Assembly: GCA_944390675.1 (NCBI GenBank)
Contig: CALXQR010000010.1
Location: forward strand, 1 to 37,487
From: an uncultured Burkholderiaceae bacterium
GTDB taxonomy: Bacteria > Pseudomonadota > Gammaproteobacteria > Burkholderiales > Burkholderiaceae_F
DNA: 37,487 bases
Reading direction: 5' to 3'
Shown piece after piece: positions 16,097-24,931 of this stretch (position 1 is its first letter; every line of letters begins with the position of its first letter). The translations under genes were made by a program, and so were the position numbers. The notes under the pieces are model-generated. The model was not told where the DNA came from. It did not search any database and saw nothing but the letters and a program-made list of their open reading frames with translations.

Positions 16097-18733
16097 TTAA
16101 GCGGCCACGATATTCACAAGTTTCTTCGGTACAACGATGATCTTACGGATCGTCTTGCCGTCGGTGAATTTCTTCACGTTTTCGTTTTCAAGAGCGGCCT
16201 TTTCGATCCTCTCCTTGTCGGCCGTAGCCGGCACGGTGACGGAACCGCGAAGCTTACCGTTGACTTGAACAACAAGCGTCATGTCATCGGCTACCATGGC
16301 CTTTTCATCCACTTCGGGCCACGGAGCGTCCAAAATGGCGCCCATTTCCGTTTCATAACCCAGATCTTGCCAGAGCTGGGTGGTGATGTGCGGCGCAATC
16401 GGGTAGAGCGTGCGGATCAAAATACCGGCGCATTCCTTCAAGACCTGAGCGGTGGCTTCGCCTTCGGGGAGCTTGGCGCCTTCGAGCGCATTGAGCATCT
16501 TCATGGTAGCCGAGACCACCGTGTTGTACTGCATGCGGTCGATGTCAGACGTTGCCTGCTTGAGTGACTGATAAATTTCGCGGCGCAGGTTTTTGTGTTC
16601 CGGTGTGAGAGCAGAGACATCAACGGAGCCCGCTTGCGCAATCGTTTGCTGATGCTTGAAGCACCAGTTCCAGAGTCTGCGCAGGAAGCGATAGGTGCCT
16701 TCAGCGCCGGAATTACTCCAGGCAGCAGACTGATCAGGAGGACCGGCAAACATCACGAAGCTGCGGGCGGTATCGGCACCGAACTTATCAATGATGGTCT
16801 TGGGTTCAACCACATTGTTTTTGGATTTACTCATCTTTTCGACGCCGCCCATGGTGACGGGCAACCCATCATCCTTAGCGATCGCCTTAACGGGACGGGC
16901 TTTTTCGTCGTAGAAGATTTCAATTTCGTCAGGGTAGTACCAGCGCTTCTTGCCGTCGGGCATTTCACGATAGTAGCACTCAGCCGTGAGCATCCCTTGC
17001 GTGAAAAGACGCGTAAAGGGTTCGTCAAATTTCACCAGGCCCAAGTCACGCATGACCTTGGTCCAGAAACGTGCGTAGAGCAAGTGCAGCACGGCGTGTT
17101 CGATGCCGCCGATGTACTGATCCACCGGAGCCCAATAATCATTGCGTTCATCGACCATCGCGGTGTCGCAGTCGGGCGAGCAGTAGCGCATGAAGTACCA
17201 GGAGGAGTCCACGAAGGTATCCATCGTATCGGTTTCACGCGTGGCATCTGCCCCGCACTTCGGGCACTTGCACTTCAAGAACGATTCGCACTTGTTGAGC
17301 GGGTTGCCGGAGCCATCGGGCACGAGGTCTGTCGGCAAAACTACCGGCAGATCTTTTTCAGGAACAGGAACCGGACCGCAGTGCGGGCAGTTGATAATCG
17401 GAATCGGGGTGCCCCAATAACGTTGACGGCTGATGCCCCAGTCGCGGATGCGGAATTGGGTTTGTTTTTCACCCAAGCCCTTGGCGGCGAGCGCGTCGGC
17501 GATTTTATCAATACCGGCGTGGACATTAAGGCCGTTGAATTCACCGGAATTGACGAGTTCAGTGTTGTCGCTCTTATCGGCGTACCACTCTTCCCATGCA
17601 TCCGTGGAATAGGTTTTGCCGGGCATGCCAACGACTTGTTTGATCGGCAAGCCATACTTCTTGGCAAATGCGAAGTCACGTTCGTCGTGTGCGGGGACGC
17701 CCATCACGGCGCCTTCGCCGTAGCTCATTAAGACATAGTTGCCGACCCAGACAGGCACTTCTTCGCCTGTGAGCGGATGACGGACGCAAAAGCCCGTCGG
17801 CACGCCTTCTTTTTCACGCGTGGCAAGATCGGCTTCGCTCACGCCGCCCTTGGCGCATTCTTTGATGAATTCGTCAACCTTGGCGTTGTCTTTAGCCAAG
17901 CGCTTGGCAAGCGGGTGTTCGGCGGCAATGGCCACGAATGTCACACCCATCAACGTGTCGGCGCGAGTGGTAAAGACTTGCAGTTTCTCTTCTTTGCCGT
18001 CAATGGTGTAGGGGAAGGTAATCTTCACACCGACAGACTTGCCGATCCAGTGTTCCTGCATGCTGCGCACTTGTTCCGGCCAGCCTTTGAGGATTTCCAA
18101 ATCTTTCAAGAGTTCATCGGCGTATTGCGTGATGCCCAAGTAGTAGCCTGGGATTTCACGCTTTTCGACAACTGCGCCGGAACGCCAGCCGCGTCCGTCG
18201 ACCACTTGTTCGTTGGCGAGCACCGTTTTATCAACCGGGTCCCAGTTAACGATCTGAGTTTTGCGATAGCAGATGCCCTTTTCCAACATTTTCAGGAACA
18301 TCCACTGGTTCCAGCGATAGTATTCCGGCGTGCAGGTGGCAACTTCACGAGACCAGTCAAACGCGAGGCCAAGCGGCTGCATTTGATTTTTCATTTCAGC
18401 GATGTTGTCAAACGTCCACTTGGCGGGAGCGATGCCATGGTTAATGGCGGCGTTTTCCGCAGGAAGGCCGAAAGCGTCCCAACCCATCGGCGTCATCACG
18501 TTGTAGCCCTTCATGCGAAGGTAGCGGTACATCACGTCATTTAATGTGTAATTGCGGACGTGGCCCATATGCAGCTTGCCGCTCGGGTAAGGCAGCATGG
18601 ACAAGACGTAGAACTTCGGTTTCTCTTTTCCGTTTTTGTCTTTGGCGTGCTCGTGAGCATGGTACGCATCGGCTTTTTTCCAGGCCGCCTGCACCTCAGC
18701 CTCAACGATTTGCGGAGAATAAGTTTCACGCAT
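16097..18733 (-). CDS. leuS: Leucyl-tRNA synthetase
   Basis: Class I aminoacyl-tRNA synthetase charging tRNA-Leu. The protein of 878 residues, beginning [15 protein letters not shown], is close to the E. coli enzyme (860). Seen are the HIGH-type signature HMGH (55-58), the editing domain with [12 protein letters not shown] (255-266) and the conserved Asp352 in VPAHDERD. A cysteine-rich zinc insertion follows (CPHCG at 449-453 and Cys488, 490, 493), then KMSKS (633-637). ATG at 18733 is chosen because GGAAAG lies upstream. The in-frame start at 18745 is a TTG. It forms its own unit with a terminator at its 3' end. Confidence 0.98.
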   Translation of the reverse strand: MRETYSPQIVEAEVQAAWKKADAYHAHEHAKDKNGKEKPKFYVLSMLPYPSGKLHMGHVRNYTLNDVMYRYLRMKGYNVMTPMGWDAFGLPAENAAINHGIAPAKWTFDNIAEMKNQMQPLGLAFDWSREVATCTPEYYRWNQWMFLKMLEKGICYRKTQIVNWDPVDKTVLANEQVVDGRGWRSGAVVEKREIPGYYLGITQYADELLKDLEILKGWPEQVRSMQEHWIGKSVGVKITFPYTIDGKEEKLQVFTTRADTLMGVTFVAIAAEHPLAKRLAKDNAKVDEFIKECAKGGVSEADLATREKEGVPTGFCVRHPLTGEEVPVWVGNYVLMSYGEGAVMGVPAHDERDFAFAKKYGLPIKQVVGMPGKTYSTDAWEEWYADKSDNTELVNSGEFNGLNVHAGIDKIADALAAKGLGEKQTQFRIRDWGISRQRYWGTPIPIINCPHCGPVPVPEKDLPVVLPTDLVPDGSGNPLNKCESFLKCKCPKCGADATRETDTMDTFVDSSWYFMRYCSPDCDTAMVDERNDYWAPVDQYIGGIEHAVLHLLYARFWTKVMRDLGLVKFDEPFTRLFTQGMLTAECYYREMPDGKKRWYYPDEIEIFYDEKARPVKAIAKDDGLPVTMGGVEKMSKSKNNVVEPKTIIDKFGADTARSFVMFAGPPDQSAAWSNSGAEGTYRFLRRLWNWCFKHQQTIAQAGSVDVSALTPEHKNLRREIYQSLKQATSDIDRMQYNTVVSATMKMLNALEGAKLPEGEATAQVLKECAGILIRTLYPIAPHITTQLWQDLGYETEMGAILDAPWPEVDEKAMVADDMTLVVQVNGKLRGSVTVPATADKERIEKAALENENVKKFTDGKTIRKIIVVPKKLVNIVAA

Positions 18734-18870
18734 GGTGCTTTCCAATCACAGTTAATCGGTTAATAATTAAAGCGAATTTAGAAAGTATAACGGTTTTGGG
18801 AAACATTTTAGAAAGAACACATTAGGCGAAACGCCTTAGACACCGGGCGAAGACTCTCAAAAAAGAAAAA

Positions 18871-18893
18871 TCCCGAATTGAAACAATTCGGGA
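18871..18893 (-). terminator. Terminator of the xpt-permease unit
   Basis: Perfect 10-bp stem TCCCGAATTG/CAATTCGGGA with loop AAA, followed on the minus strand by TTTTCTTTTTT. It lies 22 bases after the permease stop and just upstream of the leuS control region. Confidence 0.88.
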
Positions 18894-18915
18894 CTTTGTA
18901 AAGCAAAGATGCGTT

Positions 18916-20283
18916 TTAGTCGTCTTTGTTGTCTTGATACTCTTCGATATGAATGAGCGTATTGGCAATAATGGCGGTTAAGCCGCCCGTTGTGATGCCC
19001 GAAGAGAAGATGTTCTTTAAGGTTTCCGGGAATTGACTCAGAATTTCCGGAACCAATTCAACGCTCAAACCCAGCGAGAAGCTAAGCGCAATCACCAAAA
19101 TGGCTTTACGGTCGATTCGTTGGCTGGCAATAATTCGCATGCCTGCGGCAGCCACTGTGCCGAACATCAATAATGTTGCACCGCCCAAGACAGGATCAGG
19201 CATCAGCGAGAAAATTAAACCGATGGCGGGGAAGAGTCCCAGCAAAACCAAGAAGCCCGCAATGAAGTAACCGACGTAGCGACTGGCTACGCCCGTCAAT
19301 TGAATCATGCCGTTATTCTGCGCGAAAATGGAATTCGGGAAGGAATTAAAGACGCCCGCAACAAAAGAGTTGAAACCGTCGGCCAAAATGCCGCCTTGAG
19401 CGCGCTTCATAAAACTGTCGCCTCTGAAGGGCTGACCGGAAATCATCGAATTGGCGGTGACGTCACCATAGGCTTCAATAGCAGTAATCAAATAAACCAG
19501 GCCCAGACCGATTACCGCGCCCCAATCAAAGGAAACACCATATTTGAAAGGAATAGGGATGTTAAAACCTGCGTAACTCTTTACGGAAGAAAAATCCACC
19601 ATTCCGCAAAACCAAGAGACGGCGTAGCCGATCGCCAAGCCGATCACGATCGAGCTCATACGCAAATAACGGTTGGAGCTGCGGTTAAAGAAGATGATGG
19701 AGCACAGCACCAGTGCGGCAATGCCTAAGTATTGGAAGCTGCCAAAGGTGCCGTTGGCTTTCGCGGCATAACCGCCCCCGCAGGCGATGATGCCGACTTT
19801 AATCAGACTCATGCCGATCAAGGTCACGACAATGCCGGAAACTAAGGGGGTGATGATGCGGCGGGTGTACTTCAAAATGCGGCTTACAAACATCTCAACT
19901 GTAGAGGCTAGCATTGTCGCGCCGAAGATAGCCGACAGGCCGCCAGTCATCCCGGCAGAAATGATCGGGCCGATAAAAGAGAAGCTCGTACCCTGGATAC
20001 AAAGCAGACCGCATCCGATCGGTCCCACTGTGCGACACTGGATGAAAGTGGCAATCCCTGAGACCATGAGGGACATGGAAACAAGGTAGCCCGTCGTTTC
20101 CAAATCAAGCTGCAGGGCACCGGCGATAATCAAAGGCGGCGTGACAATGGCCACAAAGATCGCCAGCATGTGCTGCAGGGCAGCAAAAAGCGTTTCTTTC
20201 AAAGGCGGTCTGTCTTCCAGACCGTAAATTAATTCTGCGGATTTTGCAGAGTTTGCGTGCTCACTAAGATTGAGTTCGGCCAC
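18916..20283 (-). CDS. NCS2-family xanthine permease (XanP/PbuX type)
   Basis: Inner-membrane proton-coupled purine importer, about 455 residues with 12-14 hydrophobic helices. The NCS2 signature QNNGMIQLTGVASRYVG is intact, and the preceding motif IEAYGDVTANS keeps the Glu found in xanthine/urate transporters. Co-location with xpt implies xanthine uptake feeding salvage to XMP. The start is GTG at 20283, ten bases after the xpt stop, with AAAGG about seven bases upstream. This gives the N-terminus VAELNLSEHAN and a family-like length (E. coli XanP 463). The longer in-frame reading from 20403 would overlap xpt by 110 bases and is not supported. Confidence 0.93.
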   Translation of the reverse strand: MAELNLSEHANSAKSAELIYGLEDRPPLKETLFAALQHMLAIFVAIVTPPLIIAGALQLDLETTGYLVSMSLMVSGIATFIQCRTVGPIGCGLLCIQGTSFSFIGPIISAGMTGGLSAIFGATMLASTVEMFVSRILKYTRRIITPLVSGIVVTLIGMSLIKVGIIACGGGYAAKANGTFGSFQYLGIAALVLCSIIFFNRSSNRYLRMSSIVIGLAIGYAVSWFCGMVDFSSVKSYAGFNIPIPFKYGVSFDWGAVIGLGLVYLITAIEAYGDVTANSMISGQPFRGDSFMKRAQGGILADGFNSFVAGVFNSFPNSIFAQNNGMIQLTGVASRYVGYFIAGFLVLLGLFPAIGLIFSLMPDPVLGGATLLMFGTVAAAGMRIIASQRIDRKAILVIALSFSLGLSVELVPEILSQFPETLKNIFSSGITTGGLTAIIANTLIHIEEYQDNKDD

Positions 20284-20293
20284 GTCCTTACCT

Positions 20294-20860
20294 TTAGCGG
20301 AGAGTGATTTTGTTGTTATCGAGGCTGTCGATGATGGCAAGCGACTCAACGTGAATGCCCATGCCTCTGAGCTCGTTGCCGCCCGCTTGGAATCCCTTTT
20401 CAATTAAAAAGCCCATACCAACTAATTCGGCCTTGGCCTGATGAACCAAGTCAAGGATGCCCTTGGCGGCATTGCCGTTGGCTAAGAAATCATCGATAAA
20501 GAGCACTTTGTCGCCGGGGCAAAGATAGTCTTTGCTCACGCAAACGTCGTAGGTGCGATTTTTGGTAAAAGAGAAAACCTTGGTGGCCAGCATGTTATCC
20601 ATGGTGCTGGGGACCTTTTTCTTAGCAAAAACCACAGGTAATTCAAGCAGGTAACCCACCATGATGGCCGGAGCGATGCCGCTGGCTTCAATGGTGAGAA
20701 TCTTGTTGATATCGGTGCTCGCGAAGCGGCGAACAAATTCGACAGCCATGGACTTCATCAAGATGGGATCCATTTGATGATTGATGAAATTGTCAACTTT
20801 AAGAATGCCGCCGTCGAGGCATTTACCGTCTCGAAGAATTCGCTCTTTGAGTGCTTGCAT
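20294..20860 (-). CDS. xpt: Xanthine phosphoribosyltransferase
   Basis: Converts xanthine and PRPP to XMP in purine salvage. The 188-residue product from ATG 20860 begins [13 protein letters not shown] and parallels the B. subtilis Xpt type (194 residues), not the short E. coli Gpt. The PRPP-binding loop [13 protein letters not shown] lies at 119-131. Other conserved segments are [12 protein letters not shown] (21-32) and [12 protein letters not shown] (56-67). It precedes the xanthine permease in a two-gene salvage operon. No Shine-Dalgarno sequence precedes ATG 20860. A strong one lies further upstream and opens a nine-codon ORF that ends 13 bases before this ATG. GTG 20887 is an alternative in-frame start. 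Confidence 0.95.
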   Translation of the reverse strand: MQALKERILRDGKCLDGGILKVDNFINHQMDPILMKSMAVEFVRRFASTDINKILTIEASGIAPAIMVGYLLELPVVFAKKKVPSTMDNMLATKVFSFTKNRTYDVCVSKDYLCPGDKVLFIDDFLANGNAAKGILDLVHQAKAELVGMGFLIEKGFQAGGNELRGMGIHVESLAIIDSLDNNKITLR

Positions 20861-20873
20861 AAAATCTACGGTG

Positions 20874-20903
20874 CTATTGCGTTTCACCGTGGCAACGCGA
20901 CAC
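20874..20903 (-). CDS. Possible nine-codon leader ORF before xpt
   Basis: On the minus strand AAGGAGA stands three bases before a GTG that opens a nine-codon frame ending in TAG (V-S-R-C-H-G-E-T-Q). The stop lies 13 bases before the xpt ATG, which has no ribosome binding site of its own. The Shine-Dalgarno sequence lies in the loop of a hairpin CGACA/TGTCG, and a second small hairpin TTCTCT/AGAGAA lies further upstream. A TATAAT on the minus strand at 20984-20989 may be the -10 of the promoter. Translation of this leader is a hypothesis. Confidence 0.35.
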   Translation of the reverse strand: MSRCHGETQ

Positions 20904-21051
20904 CGTCTCCTTGTCGTGTGAAATTATTCAATCAAGCTAAAAGAAAAGGTTCTTCTCTTCTGTCAGAGAAAAGAGATTGGGCAATTATACGGCTTGAAGG
21001 ACATTTCGTTTTTTCGCTTCCCAAAAGATGTAGAAGGGCTGAAGAAAAATT

Positions 21052-21073
21052 CGGCATCCGAAATCGGATGCCG
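21052..21073 (-). terminator. Terminator after the gene remnant
   Basis: Perfect 9-bp stem CGGCATCCG/CGGATGCCG with loop AAAT, followed on the minus strand by AATTTTTC. It lies ten bases past the remnant's stop codon and marks the end of what was an intact leftward gene. Confidence 0.85.
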
Positions 21074-21082
21074 AGACTGGTG

Positions 21083-21303
21083 TTAAATCTTGTAGTAGCT
21101 GCCGTATTCGATCTGGCGCCAACCGAAAATGCCTAATAGGCAAGAGAATGCGACGGACTCCTGAGGCGTCATGCCGTCCGTTTCAACCATCTAGGAAAGA
21201 CGACAACGGGTTCAAGTCCGCGTTTGAGCGCGGCGTCCGCAAAATACTGCCCGGCAGAAATGCCTTCAAGAACGACAACAACAGGACGAGACGGAGCAGA
21301 CAT
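21083..21303 (-). pseudogene. Internally deleted remnant of a probable ATP-grasp protein gene
   Basis: A good ribosome binding site (AGGA eight bases before ATG 21303) starts a frame reading MSAPSRPVVVVLEGISAG and so on. It is a beta-strand/glycine/helix/strand pattern like the N-terminal pre-ATP-grasp fold, and it goes out of frame after residue 37 (VVVFP), with a stop at 21169. A different frame then carries a coding-like C-terminal tail ending WRQIEYGSYYKI and TAA at 21083-21085, directly before a terminator. The simplest reading is a gene whose middle was deleted, leaving both ends joined out of frame near 21185-21190. The ATP-grasp assignment rests on pattern recognition of a short segment and is tentative. 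Confidence 0.55.
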
Positions 21304-21439
21304 AAGAAGTTTCCTGCAAAAGTAGATGCACAGAAAAATTGTCGCAAATACAGCAGAAAAATACTACGCATGGATAGTGCTTAGTCTCAGAAAAGTTGAA
21401 ATATCCAAAATCTTTCAAGGATTCCAGAGAATTGAGCAA

Positions 21440-21466
21440 TTGACGCATCGTGCATTTTTTTATAAT
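21440..21466 (+). promoter_or_regulatory. Candidate promoter of the ABC importer operon
   Basis: TTGACG (21440-21445) and a perfect TATAAT (21461-21466) are separated by 15 bases, shorter than the ideal 17. The transcript would have a leader of only about 17 bases. GGAG (21480-21483) precedes the ATG at 21490. No Fur-like box was recognised nearby. Confidence 0.5.
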
Positions 21467-21489
21467 TGACGCGTTTTTTGGAGAAATTT

Positions 21490-22626
21490 ATGGCCATTTC
21501 CCGCCGAAAATATCTGTTGGCTGCCGCGGCATTCTCTGTGGCGGCACCCTTGCCTGTCAGCGTTTCGGCAGGGGAAGTTTTGACGGTTACGGATTTGGCG
21601 GGAAGAACGGTTTCGTTTGAAAAACGACCTCAACGCTTTGTTGTCGCCAATTACATTGCCAATTTTCTTTTTGTCGGCGGATCTCAAGCGCTGGCCAGCA
21701 TTGTTGGTTTGACTGGTGACGGTTGGCAAAGTACCCGTTATGCTGAATACGTCCGCTTGACGGAAGCGTTCCCGAAATTAAAAAGCATCCCCAGTGTCGG
21801 CGGTTATCACGACGACATTCTCAATACAGAAAAAATTCTTGCGCTCAGACCGGATGTTGTTTTGGTTGGTCTCACGCAATATGCTCAAAACGCCTCAAGA
21901 CTTGATTTGTTGTCTCGCGCCGGTATTCGTGTCGTTGTGTTGGACTATCATGCCATGACGGTCGAGAACCACGCGCGCAGCACGGAAATTCTGGGGCAGT
22001 TGCTTGGCAGAGAGGATGTTGCGGCACGGCAGATCAAGCGTTATCGTGACGTAGTTGACCTTCTTTCAGATAGAATCGGCAAACTTCCAAAAGAGAGCTT
22101 CAATCAAAAAATTTACGTCGAGTGCGGCAATCAGGGGGTTGCCGCTTACGGCAATTCTTATAACAGTACAGTGCTTTGGGGCGGCATTCTTGAACGACTT
22201 CGTGCAAACAATATTGCCGGGCAGATGCAGACACCTTATGCGTCTTTGTCTCGAGAGTTTGTACTTTCACAAAATCCGGACATTATTTTTATCGCGGGAA
22301 GCATCTGGCAAAATTCTGCGGAAAATGACCAAATGCGTATGGGACTGATGGTTAGCCGTGAAGAGGCTCTTCAACGGTTGGATGGCTTTAAGAAAAGAAG
22401 CCTCTGGGATAGGCTGAAAGCCGTTCAAAACCAACGCGTTTACGGTGTTGATCATGGAAGCCTGCGTTCCATGATGGACTATGCCTTTTCGATTTTTATG
22501 GCGCAAATGATCTATCCTGATGTCTTTAATGATTTGAACGCAGAAGCTGAAATCCAAGCGTTTTATAGAGAATATTTACCCGAAGTTAACGCCTCGGGCA
22601 CCTTTGTCCTAAACCCCAGAGGTTAA
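21490..22626 (+). CDS. Iron-complex-type ABC transporter, periplasmic substrate-binding protein
   Basis: The 378-residue binding protein belongs to the FepB/BtuF-like (TroA) fold family. The N-terminus MAISRRKYLLAAAAFSVAA has a twin-arginine-like SRRKYLL followed by a hydrophobic stretch and a cleavage region near VSAGE (about 31). Tat export is therefore possible, although the match to SRRxFLK is imperfect. The mature part begins with the family's usual VTDLAGRTVSFEKRPQR and includes ILALRPDVVLVG. Alternative in-frame start 21466 overlaps the promoter and is rejected in favour of ATG 21490 with GGAG six bases upstream. The ligand (siderophore, heme or cobalamin) cannot be told from sequence. 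First gene of a three-gene operon, five bases before the permease. Confidence 0.88.
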   Translation: MAISRRKYLLAAAAFSVAAPLPVSVSAGEVLTVTDLAGRTVSFEKRPQRFVVANYIANFLFVGGSQALASIVGLTGDGWQSTRYAEYVRLTEAFPKLKSIPSVGGYHDDILNTEKILALRPDVVLVGLTQYAQNASRLDLLSRAGIRVVVLDYHAMTVENHARSTEILGQLLGREDVAARQIKRYRDVVDLLSDRIGKLPKESFNQKIYVECGNQGVAAYGNSYNSTVLWGGILERLRANNIAGQMQTPYASLSREFVLSQNPDIIFIAGSIWQNSAENDQMRMGLMVSREEALQRLDGFKKRSLWDRLKAVQNQRVYGVDHGSLRSMMDYAFSIFMAQMIYPDVFNDLNAEAEIQAFYREYLPEVNASGTFVLNPRG

Positions 22627-22631
22627 AAAAC

Positions 22632-23669
22632 GTGAGCTGCCACCTTCACTACAAACAAAGCAATCGTAAGCGTTCCCTGATTTTGGGGGCGGCTTTGGTT
22701 GTGCTCTTCTTGGCGGTGGCGCTTGATCTGTGCGTGGGTACGTCTGAAGTGAGTCTGAGAGGGCTGTTGAGCGCTTTTTCTGAGGGCCCCAATGCGCAAA
22801 GTATCGAAGGGGCTATTTTGTGGCAATTGCGTCTTCCCATGACGCTCACGGCAATGTTTGTGGGAACCTCTTTGGGGTTGGCCGGTCTTCAGATTCAAAA
22901 CATTACGCAAAATCCACTGGCGAGCCCCTCAACTTTGGGCATTACGTCGGCAGCCAGTTTCGGTGCCGCCCTCTCTATTAGTTTAGGGTTAACGGCTTTA
23001 GGCCATCTTTGGATAGCTACAGCGGCCAATGCGTTGATTTTTGCGCTCGTCGTGTCATTTGCGATTTATTTTTTAAGTGTTAAGCGCAGCATGACGCCCG
23101 AAACCGTGATCCTCGCGGGCATTGTCGTTAATTTTTTCTTTCTTGCCCTGCAGCAAGTATTGATTTACCGTTCAAGCCCCGAAGTCGCGCAAATTATCAA
23201 TGGCTGGACTTTCGGCAATTTAGAGCGTTCCTCTTGGCTTGCGGCCGGTTTGTCAATGATCCTGACAATGCTTTGCGCTTTATTTTTACTCAAACGCAGT
23301 TGGTCTCTCACCGCACTGACCTTGGGAGAAGAGCGTGCCATGAGTTTGGGCGTGCCGGTTAAGCGCCTTCGAGTAGAAACCTTTTTCCTATCAGCGCTTT
23401 TAATTTCCGGTGCTGTCGCTTTTGTCGGGATTATCAGTTTTGTCGGGTTGGTCGCTCCGCATATCGCAAAATTGCTTCTTGGGGAAGATCAGCGGTTCTT
23501 ATTGCCCGGGACGCTTTTGTCCGGAGCGCTTTTGATGGTCTTAAGCTCTTTGGTTGCTAAGCTGCTTTCTACCGGGGCTGTGATGCCTGTCGGGATCATC
23601 ACTTCTTTAGTCGGCGTGCCGTTTTTGCTGTTGCTACTTGTTCGCCATAGCGCAAGGAGGGCGGCATGA
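22632..23669 (+). CDS. Iron-complex-type ABC transporter, FecCD/BtuC-family permease
   Basis: The 345-residue inner-membrane protein has about nine or ten hydrophobic helices. Typical FecCD segments are LRLPMTLTAMFVGTSLGLAG near residue 70, QNITQNPLASPSTLGITSAASFG, and near the C-terminus GIISFVGLVAPHIAKLL followed by a charged loop that contacts the ATPase. It begins at a GTG with AGAGG nine bases upstream, five bases after the binding-protein stop. It forms the membrane channel, probably as a homodimer. No outer-membrane TonB-dependent receptor gene lies nearby. Confidence 0.93.
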   Translation: MSCHLHYKQSNRKRSLILGAALVVLFLAVALDLCVGTSEVSLRGLLSAFSEGPNAQSIEGAILWQLRLPMTLTAMFVGTSLGLAGLQIQNITQNPLASPSTLGITSAASFGAALSISLGLTALGHLWIATAANALIFALVVSFAIYFLSVKRSMTPETVILAGIVVNFFFLALQQVLIYRSSPEVAQIINGWTFGNLERSSWLAAGLSMILTMLCALFLLKRSWSLTALTLGEERAMSLGVPVKRLRVETFFLSALLISGAVAFVGIISFVGLVAPHIAKLLLGEDQRFLLPGTLLSGALLMVLSSLVAKLLSTGAVMPVGIITSLVGVPFLLLLLVRHSARRAA

Positions 23670-24421
23670 TTTGTCTGACGCTGGATAAATTGGGTGTCGA
23701 GTACGGCAAAACGACGGTGCTGGATGGTATTTCCGCCAAGATTTCTGGCGAGCAGATCGTCAGCGTTATCGGTCACAATGGAAGCGGTAAAACAACGCTT
23801 TTAAAGGCGATTGCCGGACTAATCAAATATAGAGGAAGTGTCCGCTTGGATGAAAACGGACAAACACTGTCAAGCAGTCAAATGCGGTATGTGCCGCAGC
23901 TCTCACCCGTTCAATCCACTTTGACTGTGTTTGAGATGGTTCTGTTGGGCCTTGTCAACAATTTGACTTGGCGTGTGACACCGGAGATTTTCAATAAAGT
24001 CGATTCTGTACTTCACGCATTGGAAATTAATGAGTTATCGCATACTCCTGTCAATGAACTCTCTGGCGGTCAGCGGCAGTTGGTTTTCTTGGCGCAGGCC
24101 TTTGTTTCTGAACCCAAACTGTTGCTTCTTGATGAGCCGACAAGTGCCTTGGATTTAAGGCATCAACTCATCGTCATGAATGCGGTCAAAGAATATACAA
24201 AGCGAACAAAAGCTATCACGCTTGTCATCATGCATGATCTTTTAACAGCTGCTCGCTTTAGTCAGCAGATTCTTCTTTTGGAAAAGGGCAGGCTTTCGAT
24301 TTTGGATGAGCCTGAACTTGTGCTGCAGGCGCAGCGTCTGGAAAAAATCTATAACGTCACCGTGAGCATTGAGAAAACGGCTTCCGATTTTCTCAATGTC
24401 GTCCCATTAAAACCGATTTGA
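23666..24421 (+). CDS. Iron-complex-type ABC transporter, ATP-binding protein
   Basis: The 251-residue cytoplasmic ATPase of the FecE/FhuC type has Walker A GHNGSGKTT (36-44), Q-loop VPQLSP (76-81), signature ELSGGQRQ (131-138), Walker B LLLLDEP (152-158) and H-loop His190. Its ATG overlaps the permease stop (ATGA), and AGGAGG lies upstream in the permease's last codons, so the two are tightly coupled. It powers import by the permease dimer of the same operon. A weak terminator-like stem follows at 24453-24485. Confidence 0.95.
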   Translation: MICLTLDKLGVEYGKTTVLDGISAKISGEQIVSVIGHNGSGKTTLLKAIAGLIKYRGSVRLDENGQTLSSSQMRYVPQLSPVQSTLTVFEMVLLGLVNNLTWRVTPEIFNKVDSVLHALEINELSHTPVNELSGGQRQLVFLAQAFVSEPKLLLLDEPTSALDLRHQLIVMNAVKEYTKRTKAITLVIMHDLLTAARFSQQILLLEKGRLSILDEPELVLQAQRLEKIYNVTVSIEKTASDFLNVVPLKPI

Positions 24422-24452
24422 ACTTGAACAAGAACAAAAAGTTTCTTTTGAG

Positions 24453-24485
24453 AACTGGCGACTAATTAGTATTGCCCAGTTTTTA
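24453..24485 (+). terminator. Possible terminator of the ABC importer operon
   Basis: AACTGG (24453-24458) pairs with CCAGTT (24476-24481) around a 17-base loop that itself contains the palindrome ACTAATTAGT, followed by TTTT. The stem is short, so this is only a candidate. Confidence 0.4.
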
Positions 24486-24526
24486 GCCGGTAAAAAGGTT
24501 AATTGCGAAATAAGAAAACGATAAAT

Positions 24527-24557
24527 AAAATATACATTAATAATAAATGTGTATTTT
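24527..24557. promoter_or_regulatory. Inverted repeat, probable operator of the XRE gene
   Basis: AAAATATACATT (24527-24538) and AATGTGTATTTT (24546-24557) match as an inverted repeat at 11 of 12 positions around a 7-base AT spacer. The site ends 13 bases before the ATG of the XRE regulator. A symmetric site in this position fits binding by a dimeric, self-regulating HTH protein. Confidence 0.55.
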
Positions 24558-24570
24558 TTATTGTTCATAA

Positions 24571-24885
24571 ATGTCAAAATCAACTCGTTCAATTCTTCTG
24601 CCCAAAAAATTGGCCGAAAAGTTAAGGACTGTGGGTGAGCAAATTCGTCTGGCTCGACTGAGAAGAAATATTTCTCTAGAGCTTGTTGCAGAGCGAGCGC
24701 AGTGTTCTCGTATTACGGCAGCAAAAGTGGAAAAAGGCGACCCGACAGTATCCATGGGAACTTATTTACGCATTTTGTTTGCACTGCAGTTAGCAGACGA
24801 TATTGAGATGATTGCTAAAAATGACCCGATCGGCAGGGATCTACAGGACCTGCACGAACGTAAAAGAGCATCAAGGCAAAAATAA
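24571..24885 (+). CDS. XRE-family HTH regulator, HipB-like, without partner toxin
   Basis: The 104-residue protein has a Cro/C1-type helix-turn-helix at about 20-75 (GEQIRLARLRRNISLELVAE then AQCSRITAAKVEKGDPTVSM). The C-terminal segment DPIGRDLQDLHERKRAS is typical of small regulators that precede HipA-type toxin genes. Here the next gene is another small HTH protein, and no HipA-like frame exists in the window. It may therefore be a leftover antitoxin or a free-standing regulator. The region is more AT-rich than its neighbours, which suggests acquisition. No clear Shine-Dalgarno sequence precedes the ATG. Autoregulation through the inverted repeat just upstream is likely but unproven. Confidence 0.85.
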   Translation: MSKSTRSILLPKKLAEKLRTVGEQIRLARLRRNISLELVAERAQCSRITAAKVEKGDPTVSMGTYLRILFALQLADDIEMIAKNDPIGRDLQDLHERKRASRQK

Positions 24886-24931
24886 AATTTATTTGAGCGC
24901 CGAAAATTAAAATCCTTTATCTTCATTGAAA

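Noticed and set aside
16067-18544. Several long frames antisense to leuS
   Set aside because: They follow from the codon bias of leuS on the opposite strand; leuS itself has all synthetase motifs.
20888-21051. Possible purine riboswitch upstream of xpt
   Set aside because: No conserved purine-aptamer core or three-way-junction pattern could be found on the minus strand; only two small hairpins are visible.
20774-21136. A 120-codon plus-strand frame over the xpt 5' end
   Set aside because: It is antisense to the xpt start and the gene remnant, without a ribosome site or recognisable protein character.
21304-21489. Fur box before the iron-complex-type importer
   Set aside because: No GATAAT-type triple repeat or 19-base Fur palindrome was seen.
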